Source of the DNA: Nocardioides sp. Kera G14
GTDB lineage: Bacteria > Actinomycetota > Actinomycetes > Propionibacteriales > Nocardioidaceae
Reading direction: 5' to 3'
DNA: 64,000 nucleotides
NCBI RefSeq assembly: GCF_020715565.1
Contig: NZ_CP085839.1
Coordinates: 1,798,001-1,862,000 of the forward strand
The notes beneath the pieces are model-generated. The model was not told the origin of the DNA and made no database searches. It saw only the letters and a list, made by a program, of their open reading frames with translations. A program made the translations under genes and the position numbers. Positions 24,286 to 33,376 of this stretch are shown in pieces; positions within the stretch are counted from its first letter, which is position 1; each line of letters begins with the position of its first letter.

Positions 24286-25344
24286 ATGCGTGACGTGGCA
24301 GTCGTAGGCTTCGCCCAGCGACAGATGCAGGACTATGACGGCTCCCCCACGATGGCCGAGATGCTCGTGCCGATCATCGGGGAGTGTTACGAGCAGACCG
24401 GTTGGACGAAGAAGGACGTCGGCTTCTGGTGCTCCGGCTCCTCGGACTACCTCGCCGGCCGCTCGTTCTCCTTCGTGTCAGCGATCGACGCGATCGGCGT
24501 GCTGCCGCCGATCAACGAGTCGCACGTGGAGATGGACGCCGCCTGGGCGCTCTATGAGGCGTGGCTGAAGATCCAGACCGGCGAGGTCGACACGGCCATC
24601 GCCTTCGCCTTCGGCAAGTCCTCGGCCGGCGTCCTTCGTCGGACGCTGACCCTCCAGCTCGACCCGTACACGATGACGCCGCTGTGGCCGGACACCGTGT
24701 CCCTCGCCGCCCTGCAGGCCCGCGCCGGCCTGGACGCCGGCCTCTGGGACGAGACCGCCATGGCGGAGGTCGTCGACCGGTCGATGACGGATGCCGAGAA
24801 GAACGAGTACGCCGTCCGGGCCGGTGGCTCCTCGGTGGCCGACCTGCTCGCGCGGCCGATGTTCGCCGACCCGCTGCGCAAGCACGACTGCGCGCCGGTG
24901 ACCGACGGTGCCGTGGCGCTGGTGCTCGCGGCAGACGACCGCGCCCGCGAGGTGCGGGAGCGGCCCGCGTGGATCACCGGCCTGGCACACAACACCGACG
25001 GACTCCAGCTCGGACTGCGCGACCTGACGACGTCGCCGTCGGCCTCGCGGGCCGCCTCGGCCGCAGGAGACCTGTCCCGCGTCGACCTGGCGGAGCTGCA
25101 CGCACCCTTCTCGCACCAGGAGCTGATCCTCCGCTCGTCGCTGGGGCTGCGCGACGACGTACGACTGAACCCCTCCGGTGGGGCGCTCTCCGGCAACCCG
25201 ATGTTCGCCGGCGGTGCGATCCGCATCGGTGAGGCGGCGCGCCGTGTCTGGGACGGCTCCTCCGACGTCGCCCTCGGCCACGCCACCAGCGGACCGGCCC
25301 TGCAGCAGAACCTCGTGTGCGTCCTGGAAGGAAACCTCAACTGA
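24286..25344 (+). CDS. ltp4: Thiolase-fold lipid-transfer protein Ltp4 (steroid side-chain aldolase subunit)
   Basis: A 352-residue SCP-x/thiolase-like protein. The nucleophilic cysteine of true thiolases is absent, since the equivalent region reads NESHVEMDAAWALYEAW. GGALSGNPMFAGGAIRIGEA replaces the C-terminal thiolase motif. Ltp4 with Ltp3 was shown in Rhodococcus to be needed for degradation of C24-branched sterol side chains, probably as a retro-aldolase. GGAAGG precedes the ATG. It overlaps ltp3 by one base. Confidence 0.87.
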   Translation: MRDVAVVGFAQRQMQDYDGSPTMAEMLVPIIGECYEQTGWTKKDVGFWCSGSSDYLAGRSFSFVSAIDAIGVLPPINESHVEMDAAWALYEAWLKIQTGEVDTAIAFAFGKSSAGVLRRTLTLQLDPYTMTPLWPDTVSLAALQARAGLDAGLWDETAMAEVVDRSMTDAEKNEYAVRAGGSSVADLLARPMFADPLRKHDCAPVTDGAVALVLAADDRAREVRERPAWITGLAHNTDGLQLGLRDLTTSPSASRAASAAGDLSRVDLAELHAPFSHQELILRSSLGLRDDVRLNPSGGALSGNPMFAGGAIRIGEAARRVWDGSSDVALGHATSGPALQQNLVCVLEGNLN

Positions 25345-26504
25345 TGAGCAAGGCCCCCGCCGCCGTCGTCGGCATCGGACAGACCCACCACCGCGCCGCG
25401 CGCAAGGACGTCTCGATGGCGGGCCTCTGCCGCGAGGCGATGGACCGCGCCCTCGCGGACGCCGACATGACGCTCGACGACATCGACGCGATCGTGATCG
25501 GCAAGGCCCCCGACCTCTTCGAGGGCGTGATGATGCCCGAGCTCTTCCTCGCCGAGTCGCTCGGTGCGGTCGGCAAGCCGCTGCTGCGCGTCCACACCGC
25601 CGGCTCCGTCGGAGGCTCGACCGCGATCGTCGCGGCCTCGCTCGTCCAGTCCGGCGTCCACCGCCGAGTACTGACCGTCGCCTTCGAGAAGCAGTCGGAG
25701 TCCAACGCGATGTGGGCGCTCTCGGTGCCGGTGCCGTTCGTGATGCCGGTCCACGCCGGAGCCGGCGGCTACTTCGCCCCGCACGTCCGCTCCTACATCC
25801 GCCGGGCCGAGGCGCCGTCGCACATCGGAGCGATCGTCGCGGCCAAGGACCGCAACAACGCACTCAAGAACCCCTACGCGCACCTCCACAACGAGGGCAC
25901 GACCGTCGAGTCGGTGCTCGCCTCGCAGATGCTCTGGGACCCGATCCACTACGACGAGACCTGCCCGTCCTCCGATGGCGCCTGTGCGATGGTCATCGCC
26001 GACGCCGATACGGCGAAGGCGTTCACGAACCCCGCGTGGATCCACGGGACCGCGATGCGCTCCGAGCCGACCTCGGCCGCCGAGCGCGACCAGGTCAACC
26101 CGCACGCGGGTCGCCAGGCCGCCGCCGCCGTCTTCAAGCAGGCCGGCATCACCGACCCGCGCAAGGAGATCGACTGCGCGGAGATCTACGTGCCGTTCGC
26201 GTGGTTCGAGCCGATGTGGCTGGAGAACCTCGGCTTCGCCGGCGAGGGCGAGGGGTGGAAGCTCACCGAGGCCGGCGTCACCGCGCTGGACGGAGACCTC
26301 CCGGTCAACATGTCCGGCGGCGTGCTCTCCTCGAACCCCATCGGTGCCTCCGGCATGCTCCGCTTCGCCGAAGCCGCCCTCCAGGTCCGCGGCCTGGCCG
26401 GCGACCACCAGGTCGACGGCGCACGCCGCGCCCTCGGGCATGCGTACGGCGGCGGCTCGCAGTTCTTCGCCATGTGGGTCGTCGGCTCGGCACCCCTCAA
26501 CTGA
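25344..26504 (+). CDS. ltp3: Thiolase-fold lipid-transfer protein Ltp3 (steroid side-chain aldolase subunit)
   Basis: A 386-residue thiolase-like protein with AVVGIGQTHH at the N-terminus, HTAGSVGGSTAIVA at about 84-97 where a thiolase would carry its Cys, DCAEIYVPFAWFEP, and NMSGGVLSSNPIGASGMLR. Loss of the nucleophile fits aldolase rather than thiolytic chemistry (family knowledge). The start is ATG 25344, sharing the A of the ltp4 TGA; the longer frame from 25317 lies inside ltp4. Confidence 0.88.
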   Translation: MSKAPAAVVGIGQTHHRAARKDVSMAGLCREAMDRALADADMTLDDIDAIVIGKAPDLFEGVMMPELFLAESLGAVGKPLLRVHTAGSVGGSTAIVAASLVQSGVHRRVLTVAFEKQSESNAMWALSVPVPFVMPVHAGAGGYFAPHVRSYIRRAEAPSHIGAIVAAKDRNNALKNPYAHLHNEGTTVESVLASQMLWDPIHYDETCPSSDGACAMVIADADTAKAFTNPAWIHGTAMRSEPTSAAERDQVNPHAGRQAAAAVFKQAGITDPRKEIDCAEIYVPFAWFEPMWLENLGFAGEGEGWKLTEAGVTALDGDLPVNMSGGVLSSNPIGASGMLRFAEAALQVRGLAGDHQVDGARRALGHAYGGGSQFFAMWVVGSAPLN

Positions 26505-27325
26505 TGGGCGCCGACCCGCGCGACTTCGTGCTCGTCGAGCGGCCTCGCCCCGAGGTCGCCGTCGTCACGCTCAACCGTCCCGAGCGGATGAACTCGATGG
26601 CGTTCGACGTCATGGAGCCGCTGCGTGATCTCCTGCGGGAACTGTCGGACGACAACTCCGTGCGGGTCGTCGTGCTCACCGGCGCCGGTCGTGGCTTCTG
26701 CTCCGGCGCCGACCAGAGCGGTGACCGTCCGCAGCTGGACAACCTCGCCGGACTCACCCGGATCGGCGTCGCGCTGCGACTGATGGAGCTGCTCGAGGAG
26801 ATCATCACGACGCTCCGATCGATGCATCAGCCGGTGATCGCCGCGGTGAACGGCGCGGCCATCGGGGGCGGGCTCTGCCTCTCGCTGGCCTGCGACATCC
26901 GGATCGCCGGCGAGTCGGCGTACTTCCGTGCGGCCGGGATCAACAACGGCCTCACCGCCTCCGAACTCGGCCTCTCCGCACTGCTCCCTCGTGCTGTCGG
27001 GTCCTCCCGGGCGGCCGAGTGGATGTTGACCGGCCGCGACATCGAGGCCGCCGAGGCGGCGAGCACCGGCCTGGTCTCGCGGGTGGTGCCCGACTCGCAG
27101 TTGCTCGAGTCGTGTCTCGAAACCGCTGACGCGATCATCGGATGGAGCCGCCCCGGCATCGAGCTGACCAAGCGCACCCTCATCGACGCGCAGTCCGCCG
27201 GCTCCGTCGAGTCCCACATGCACGGCGAGGGCCTCGGCCAGCTCCTCGTCCGCCTCCTCACCCAGAACTTCGAGGAGGCGGTCACCGCGCGCAAGGAGAA
27301 GCGGCCGGCGGTCTTCCGGGACTAA
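26504..27325 (+). CDS. Crotonase-fold protein lacking both hydratase glutamates
   Basis: A 273-residue enoyl-CoA hydratase/isomerase-family protein with NRPERMNSM, TGAGRGFCSGAD (oxyanion loop) and VNGAAIGGGLCLSLACDIRIA. Where EchA19 has Glu109 this protein has Cys (GGGLCL), and where it has Glu129 this protein has INNG, so classical hydration is unlikely. Related chemistry such as isomerisation, hydrolysis or aldol cleavage is possible. It shares one base with ltp3 and so belongs to the DUF35-ltp4-ltp3 unit. Confidence 0.83.
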   Translation: MGADPRDFVLVERPRPEVAVVTLNRPERMNSMAFDVMEPLRDLLRELSDDNSVRVVVLTGAGRGFCSGADQSGDRPQLDNLAGLTRIGVALRLMELLEEIITTLRSMHQPVIAAVNGAAIGGGLCLSLACDIRIAGESAYFRAAGINNGLTASELGLSALLPRAVGSSRAAEWMLTGRDIEAAEAASTGLVSRVVPDSQLLESCLETADAIIGWSRPGIELTKRTLIDAQSAGSVESHMHGEGLGQLLVRLLTQNFEEAVTARKEKRPAVFRD

Positions 27326-27335
27326 GGTCCCGGTC

Positions 27336-27989
27336 ATGAAGTGGGTCGGGCACCCGGTGGCCCTCGTGGCCGGGCTTCTCCTCGGGGCGTACATCTTCTC
27401 GCAAGGCCTCCTCAACGGGTCATCGTTGGTGATGCTGCTCGGCATCCTCCTGACCGGCGTCACGGCGGTGTCGCTCTGCGCCCTGGTGCTCCGCTGGCAT
27501 CCCGAGCATCCGCCGGAGCCGGCCGAGGCTGCGGAGGGATCCACCCAGGCAGCGCCCGCGGCGCCTGAGGTCGAACCCCTGCTGGACCTCACCCTCGCGG
27601 ATGTCGACTGCCCTGCTGCGCGTGACATCCTCGCCGGTGGTCCCGGGCTGTGGGAGCCGCTGGTGCCGGGCACCGCACCGCCGATGGTCGCCGCCACCGT
27701 CGCGAGCCATGTCTGGATCACCTGCTTCGGCGAGGATCGCCGTGGCTCGACCTGGACCGTCTCGCTCGAGGAGCTCGACGGCCTCGTCGACCTCGACGCC
27801 GAGGAGGACCAGGACCCCTTCATCGCCAACGTACGGCGCCACCTGCTGGTGAACGAGGTCTGGCGCGAGGAACGCGGCCGCTACGGCCTCACCGCCTCCC
27901 CGGAGTTCGACCTCGAGGCGATGGCCAGGATCACCGCCCGCGCCACCCTGGCGGCCCGGCTCGTGGCCTCACCCCTCCGACGCCCCTGA
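27336..27989 (+). CDS. Small membrane protein with cytosolic/soluble C-terminal domain, unknown
   Basis: A 217-residue protein with two N-terminal transmembrane segments (about 6-24 and 30-53), a Pro/Ala/Glu-rich linker to about 85, and a soluble alpha/beta C-terminal domain with WITCFGEDRRGSTWTVSLEELDG. I do not recognise the family. It begins ten bases after the crotonase gene with no clear Shine-Dalgarno and is followed by a strong hairpin, so it could end the ltp transcript or be separate. Confidence 0.7.
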   Translation: MKWVGHPVALVAGLLLGAYIFSQGLLNGSSLVMLLGILLTGVTAVSLCALVLRWHPEHPPEPAEAAEGSTQAAPAAPEVEPLLDLTLADVDCPAARDILAGGPGLWEPLVPGTAPPMVAATVASHVWITCFGEDRRGSTWTVSLEELDGLVDLDAEEDQDPFIANVRRHLLVNEVWREERGRYGLTASPEFDLEAMARITARATLAARLVASPLRRP

Positions 27990-28002
27990 CCCCGGAGCTG
28001 CC

Positions 28003-28055
28003 CAGAACGACGAGACGGCCCTTCCGGAGTGTCCGGAAGGGCCGTCTGGTCGGTC
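28003..28055. repeat. 53-base direct repeat, copy A
   Basis: Identical at 51 of 53 positions to copy B at 29158-29210. It contains the hairpin at 28013-28047. The two copies flank exactly one gene (28115-29152). Confidence 0.92.
28013..28047 (+). terminator. Hairpin terminator A (15-bp stem)
   Basis: Stem AGACGGCCCTTCCGG (28013-28027), loop AGTGT, perfect complement at 28033-28047. No U-tract follows, as is common in high-G+C actinobacteria. It ends the ltp/crotonase/membrane-protein transcript. Confidence 0.8.
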
Positions 28056-28114
28056 CTGCAAGGGGCTGTGGAGAGCCACCGACGTGATCCATCTTGGTGG
28101 GCCACGCTCGACCT

Positions 28115-29152
28115 ATGGCTCGCTCACCCCATGCTGAACCCTTCCCCGTCCATCAGAACCGCCCGGGTCTCGTGTGGCCCAGCCCGATCGACCCCGACGG
28201 CGTGCTTGGCCCGACACCGAAGCAGGCACGAGGGCCCCGCTGGCGACGGGCCTCCTACGGCTACTACGTGCCGACCGACCTGCCGGAGAACCTGGCTGTC
28301 GAACAGAGAATCGCCATCGCAGCTCACCAGGTCGTTGACAAAGGGGCGGTCACAGGATGGGCGGCTCTGCGGTGGCGCGGCGCCAAGTTCCTCGATGGCC
28401 GGAGGGTCTCCGTCGTCGTTCCCCGCGGCGTCGTTCGCCCGACCTCGACACTCCGGGTCACGGCAGAGCAACTACCCGACTCTGCCATCGAGGAGGTCGA
28501 CGGCATTCCGCTCGTCAGTGCCGTCCATGCCGCGCTGTTCGCAGCAGCCCACGCCGCTGGCCTCGGCAGCGCCGTCAACGCCATCGATCGCGCAGCCGCA
28601 GCAGACCTCATCTCCCTCGACGAGCTTGCGGGTCATGCCCTGGAGCGGGCCGGGAGACCAGGGATCCGTCAGGTGCGCGACGCCATCGCGCTCGCCTCGG
28701 AGAACAGCTGGTCGCCCATGGAGACGCAGATGCGGCTCCTGTGGCGGACCATCGGTCTCACGGAGGTCGTCTGCAACACGCCGATCTTCGACCCCGACGG
28801 ACGACACCTCGGCACGCCGGATCTCTTCCATCCGGCGTCGGGGCTCGTCGGCGAGTATGACGGCGCTGACCACCTGACGGGCGGACAGCGGGCGAAGGAC
28901 ATCCGTCGGGAGGGCGCCTTCCGCCGCGTCGGTCTGGAGTACGTCGAGATGGTGGCCGCCGATCGTCGCAATCCGTCGGACTTCCTCCGCCGGACCAAGG
29001 ACGCGCTGACCCGGACGGAACGGGGTCCATCCCCGGAACCGCGCTGGACCCTGACACCGCCGCCGTGGTGGACCGACACCACGACCGTCGACCGTCGCAG
29101 GGCCCTGACCACCCGCCAACGTGAGCGCCTCCTGCGATGGCAAGCGGCCTGA
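28115..29152 (+). CDS. DUF559-like nuclease-fold protein with AbiEi-like N-terminal region
   Basis: A 345-residue protein. Residues 20-180 resemble the AbiEi-type/winged-helix region of actinobacterial DUF559 proteins (YGYYVPTD, AVTGWAALRWRG, VSAVHAALFAA). The C-terminal part, GEYDGADHLTGGQRAKDIRREGAF followed by GLEYVEM, resembles the Vsr/restriction-endonuclease-like fold with Glu-x-Asp-Gly and Arg-x2-Arg. A nuclease or orphan toxin-antitoxin role is inferred. ATG 28115 is preferred over TTG 28094. No steroid link is evident. It is bracketed by two copies of a terminator repeat, so it looks like an inserted cassette. Confidence 0.72.
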   Translation: MARSPHAEPFPVHQNRPGLVWPSPIDPDGVLGPTPKQARGPRWRRASYGYYVPTDLPENLAVEQRIAIAAHQVVDKGAVTGWAALRWRGAKFLDGRRVSVVVPRGVVRPTSTLRVTAEQLPDSAIEEVDGIPLVSAVHAALFAAAHAAGLGSAVNAIDRAAAADLISLDELAGHALERAGRPGIRQVRDAIALASENSWSPMETQMRLLWRTIGLTEVVCNTPIFDPDGRHLGTPDLFHPASGLVGEYDGADHLTGGQRAKDIRREGAFRRVGLEYVEMVAADRRNPSDFLRRTKDALTRTERGPSPEPRWTLTPPPWWTDTTTVDRRRALTTRQRERLLRWQAA

Positions 29153-29157
29153 GTCGC

Positions 29158-29210
29158 CAGAACGATGAGACGGCCCTTCCGGAGTGCCCGGAAGGGCCGT
29201 CTGGTCGGTC
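29158..29210. repeat. 53-base direct repeat, copy B
   Basis: Second copy of the repeat at 28003-28055 with two substitutions, one of them in the hairpin loop. It lies just after the stop codon of the DUF559-like gene and before the cyp125 stop codon. Confidence 0.92.
29168..29202. terminator. Hairpin terminator B (15-bp stem), bidirectional
   Basis: Same stem as terminator A with loop AGTGC (29168-29182 pairing with 29188-29202). It lies between the convergent DUF559-like gene and cyp125 and can serve both. Confidence 0.8.
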
Positions 29211-29224
29211 TGGGCGAAGGGCCG

Positions 29225-30463
29225 TCAGGCGTAGGTGACCGGGAGTTCCTTGATGCCGTTGATCCACGAGTGGCGGAGGCGGCTGGCCTCGCCGGCCTGC
29301 TTGATGTTCGGGACCTTGTCCGCGATGGCGTCGAAGATGATCTTGATCTCGAGGCGGGCGAGGTTGGCGCCGATGCAGTAGTGGGCGCCGTGACCGCCGA
29401 AGGCGAGGTGCGGGTTCGGGTCGCGCAGGATGTTGAACTGACGCGGGTTCTCGAAGACCTCTTCGTCGTTGTTGCCCGAGGCGTAGAAGAGGGCGACACG
29501 ATCGCCCGCCTTGATCTGCTGGCCGCCGAGCTCGAGGTCGTTCTTCGCGGTGCGCTGGAAGACGGAGACGGGGGTGGCCCAGCGGATCGCCTCGTCGATC
29601 ATCGTGTCGGGGCGCTCCTTGACCCAGAGGTCCCACTGGTCCGGGTTGTCGAAGAAGGCCATCATCGCGTGGGTCGTCGCGTTGCGGGTGGTCTCGTTAC
29701 CGGCGACGGCGAGCAGGATGACGAAGTAGCCGAACTCGTCGTCGGTGAGGCTGCCGTGGCCGTCGAGGTCTGCCGTCACCAGCTTGGAGATGATGTCGTC
29801 GCCCGGGTTCTCCTTGCGCTCGGCGGCGAGACCCATCGCATATCCGAGGATCTCGGCGGCCGCCGTCTCGGGGTCGCCGGGGACGTCGGGGTCGTCGTAG
29901 GAGAGCATCTGGTTGGACCAGTCGAAGAGCTTGCCCCGGTCCTCCTGCGGCACGCCGAGGAGCTCGGCGATGGCCTGGAGCGGCAGCTCGGCCGCGATGT
30001 CGTGGACGAAGTCGCCCGAACCCTTCGCGAGGGCGTCGGAGACGATCCTGTCGGCACGCTCGCGCAGCGACTCCGCAAGGGCACCGATCGCGCGGGGCGT
30101 GAAGCCGCGGCTGATGATCTGGCGCAGCTTGGTGTGGTCGGGGGCGTCCTGGTTGACCATCATGACCCGCTGGAGCTCCACCTGGTCGCGCGTCATGTCC
30201 GGCGCGAACCGGATGATCACGCCGTCCTCGCTGTTGGAGAACTCGGCAGCGTTCTTGGAGACGGCCGCGATGTCGGCGTGTCGCGTGACCGCCCAGTACC
30301 CCTCGTCCTCGAAGCCGGCCGCGGCATCGGGCGTCTGGGCCACCCACCACACCGGCGCCGTCTTCCGCAGCTGGGCGAACTCCTTGAGCGTGATGCCAAT
30401 CTGCCGGAGCCCGGGGTCCGTCGGGTCGAATCCGGTGGGAAGATCCAAGTCAAGCGCGGTCAC
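29225..30463 (-). CDS. cyp125: Steroid C26(27)-monooxygenase CYP125
   Basis: A 412-residue cytochrome P450 closely matching CYP125A1. It has the I-helix AVAGNETTRNATTHAMM, ExxR in DEAIRWATP, FQRTA, and the haem loop FGGHGAHYCIGANLAR with Cys363. CYP125 oxidises the sterol side-chain terminus to alcohol, aldehyde and acid. I start it at GTG 30463, where AAGGAG lies five bases upstream; an open frame extends to 30520. KstR operator 5 is 62 bases upstream. Divergence from fadA5 matches Rv3545c/Rv3546. Electrons must come from a ferredoxin encoded elsewhere (one is at 40408). Confidence 0.95.
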   Translation of the reverse strand: MTALDLDLPTGFDPTDPGLRQIGITLKEFAQLRKTAPVWWVAQTPDAAAGFEDEGYWAVTRHADIAAVSKNAAEFSNSEDGVIIRFAPDMTRDQVELQRVMMVNQDAPDHTKLRQIISRGFTPRAIGALAESLRERADRIVSDALAKGSGDFVHDIAAELPLQAIAELLGVPQEDRGKLFDWSNQMLSYDDPDVPGDPETAAAEILGYAMGLAAERKENPGDDIISKLVTADLDGHGSLTDDEFGYFVILLAVAGNETTRNATTHAMMAFFDNPDQWDLWVKERPDTMIDEAIRWATPVSVFQRTAKNDLELGGQQIKAGDRVALFYASGNNDEEVFENPRQFNILRDPNPHLAFGGHGAHYCIGANLARLEIKIIFDAIADKVPNIKQAGEASRLRHSWINGIKELPVTYA

Positions 30464-30525
30464 TGCGGCTCCTTCAGGTCGGGCAAGCACTCCGTCCATG
30501 CTGCCCCACCACTCTTGCACAAATC

Positions 30526-30539
30526 AAGAACACGTTCTA
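30526..30539. promoter_or_regulatory. KstR operator 5, AAGAACACGTTCTA (one mismatch)
   Basis: It matches TNNAACNNGTTNNA at seven of eight fixed positions (A instead of the first T). It lies ten bases before the fadA5 ATG and 62 bases before the cyp125 GTG. TAGTTT at 30538-30543 is a -10 hexamer ending six bases before fadA5. Confidence 0.85.
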
Positions 30540-30540
30540 G

Positions 30541-31712
<1,172 letters not shown>

Positions 31713-31713
<1 letters not shown>

Positions 31714-33365
31714 TGCCCCGGTCCCGCGCCACCGTGCGCTCCGGTGCCGTGGTCACCGAGGCCGAGTACGTCGTCGTCGGCGGTGGCTCCGCGGGCTGTG
31801 CCGCGGCGGGGCGCCTGGCCGCCGCCGGGAAGTCCGTCCTCCTCATCGAGGCGGGCAAGAGCGACGCCAAGAACCTCATGGTCAACATCCCCGGGATGAT
31901 CGGGCCGATGCACGCCGAGCCGAGGCTCAAGCGGCTCGTGGACTGGGGATTCCACACCGTGCCCCAGCGCCATGCGCTCGAGCGCGAGTTGCCGCAGCCC
32001 CGAGGCAGGATCCTGGGTGGTTCGAGCGCGATCAATGGTGTCCTGTGGGTGCGCGGCAACCGGGCGAACTACGACTCGTGGGCCCACGAGATGGGTGACG
32101 CGGGCAACGCCTGGTCCGCGGACAGCGTCAACACGGCGTACAAGCGGATCGAGGACTTCGAGGACGGGGCCACCGACTACCGCGGCGCGGGCGGGCCGAT
32201 CAAGGTCACCCGCCACACCCAGCCGACCGAGGCGGGCCGGGCCTTCAAGGAGGCGGCCGCACAGACGCTCAACGTCAAGGTCCTCGCGGACTACAACGCC
32301 GAGGAGCAGGAGGGCCTCTCGGTCTTCCAGCAGAGCGCGTCGGCGGGCCTTCGCTACTCGGCCGCCCGCGGCTACCTCCACAACCAGGACCTGCCGACCC
32401 TCTCCGTCCTGGTCAACCTCCACGCCGCCCGCGTCGTCATCGAGAACGACAGGGCCACCGGCGTCGAGGTGATCGACGCCAAGGGCACCCGGCACGTCAT
32501 CCGGGCGACGGCCGAGGTGATCCTGAGCGCCGGCGCCTTCGGGTCGCCCCAGCTGCTCCAACTCTCCGGTGTCGGCCACCCCGACGAGCTGACCAAGCTC
32601 GGCATCGAGGTCGTCGCCGACCTGCCGGTGGGCGACAACCTGCACGACCACATGTTCGTACCGACCACGTGGCTGATGCCGACGGCGCTGCACCACGGCA
32701 CGGCGCCGTACTTCGCTCGCGGCTTCGCCAAGGAGGTCACGCGCGGTGGCTCCTTCCTGGAGAACACCGTCTTCGAGACGGTCGGATTCGTTCGTACGTC
32801 GCTCGCGACCGACGTGCCCGACCTGCAACTGCACGTGCTTCCGTGGGCCTACCCGTCGCCCAACCAGGACGCCCCGATCCGGCACGAGGTCGACAAGCGC
32901 TCGGCGCTGACGGTGATGAGCTCGCTGATCTACCCGAAGTCCCGCGGCACCCTCCGGCTCAGGTCCGCCGACCCGTTCGCGGCCCCGTTGATCGACTTCA
33001 ACTACTTGAGTGAGCCCGATGACCACACGGTGCTCCTCGAGGGGGTGCAGATGATCCGCGACATCATGGAGAACCCGCTGATCAAGGCCAAGGTCACCGG
33101 TGAGCTCCATCCCGGGACGGCGATCAGCGCCGACCAGATGAAGTCCGAGGTGCGCAACCGCGCCACCTCGATCTACCACGCCGTCGGCTCGTGCCGGATG
33201 GGCGTGGACGACCGGGCAGTCGTCGGGCCCGATCTCACCGTCCACGGAGTCGACGGCCTTCGGGTCGCCGACGCCTCCATCATGCCGTCGATCATCGGCG
33301 GCAACACCAATGCACCCTCCGTGATGATCGGCGACCGCGTCGCCGAGTTCATCCTCGGAACCTGA
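31713..33365 (+). CDS. GMC-family FAD alcohol oxidase/dehydrogenase
   Basis: A 550-residue glucose-methanol-choline oxidoreductase. FAD motif GGGSAG is at 23-28, GMC signature 1 is PRGRILGGSSAINGVLWVRG, signature 2 is GSPQLLQLSGVG, and the catalytic pair is His489 (YHAVGSCRMG) and Asn531. No signal peptide is seen. Between fadA5 and an ALDH and opposite cyp125, it plausibly oxidises the 26-hydroxysterol made by CYP125 (inference). A close paralog lies at 57469-59091. A GTG at about codon 14 is an alternative start. Confidence 0.88.
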
Positions 33366-33376
33366 GGAGACCGACC

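Noticed and set aside
30464..30520. N-terminal extension of CYP125 to 30520
   Set aside because: GTG 30463 has an AAGGAG five bases upstream and matches the homolog start; the extension has no similarity.
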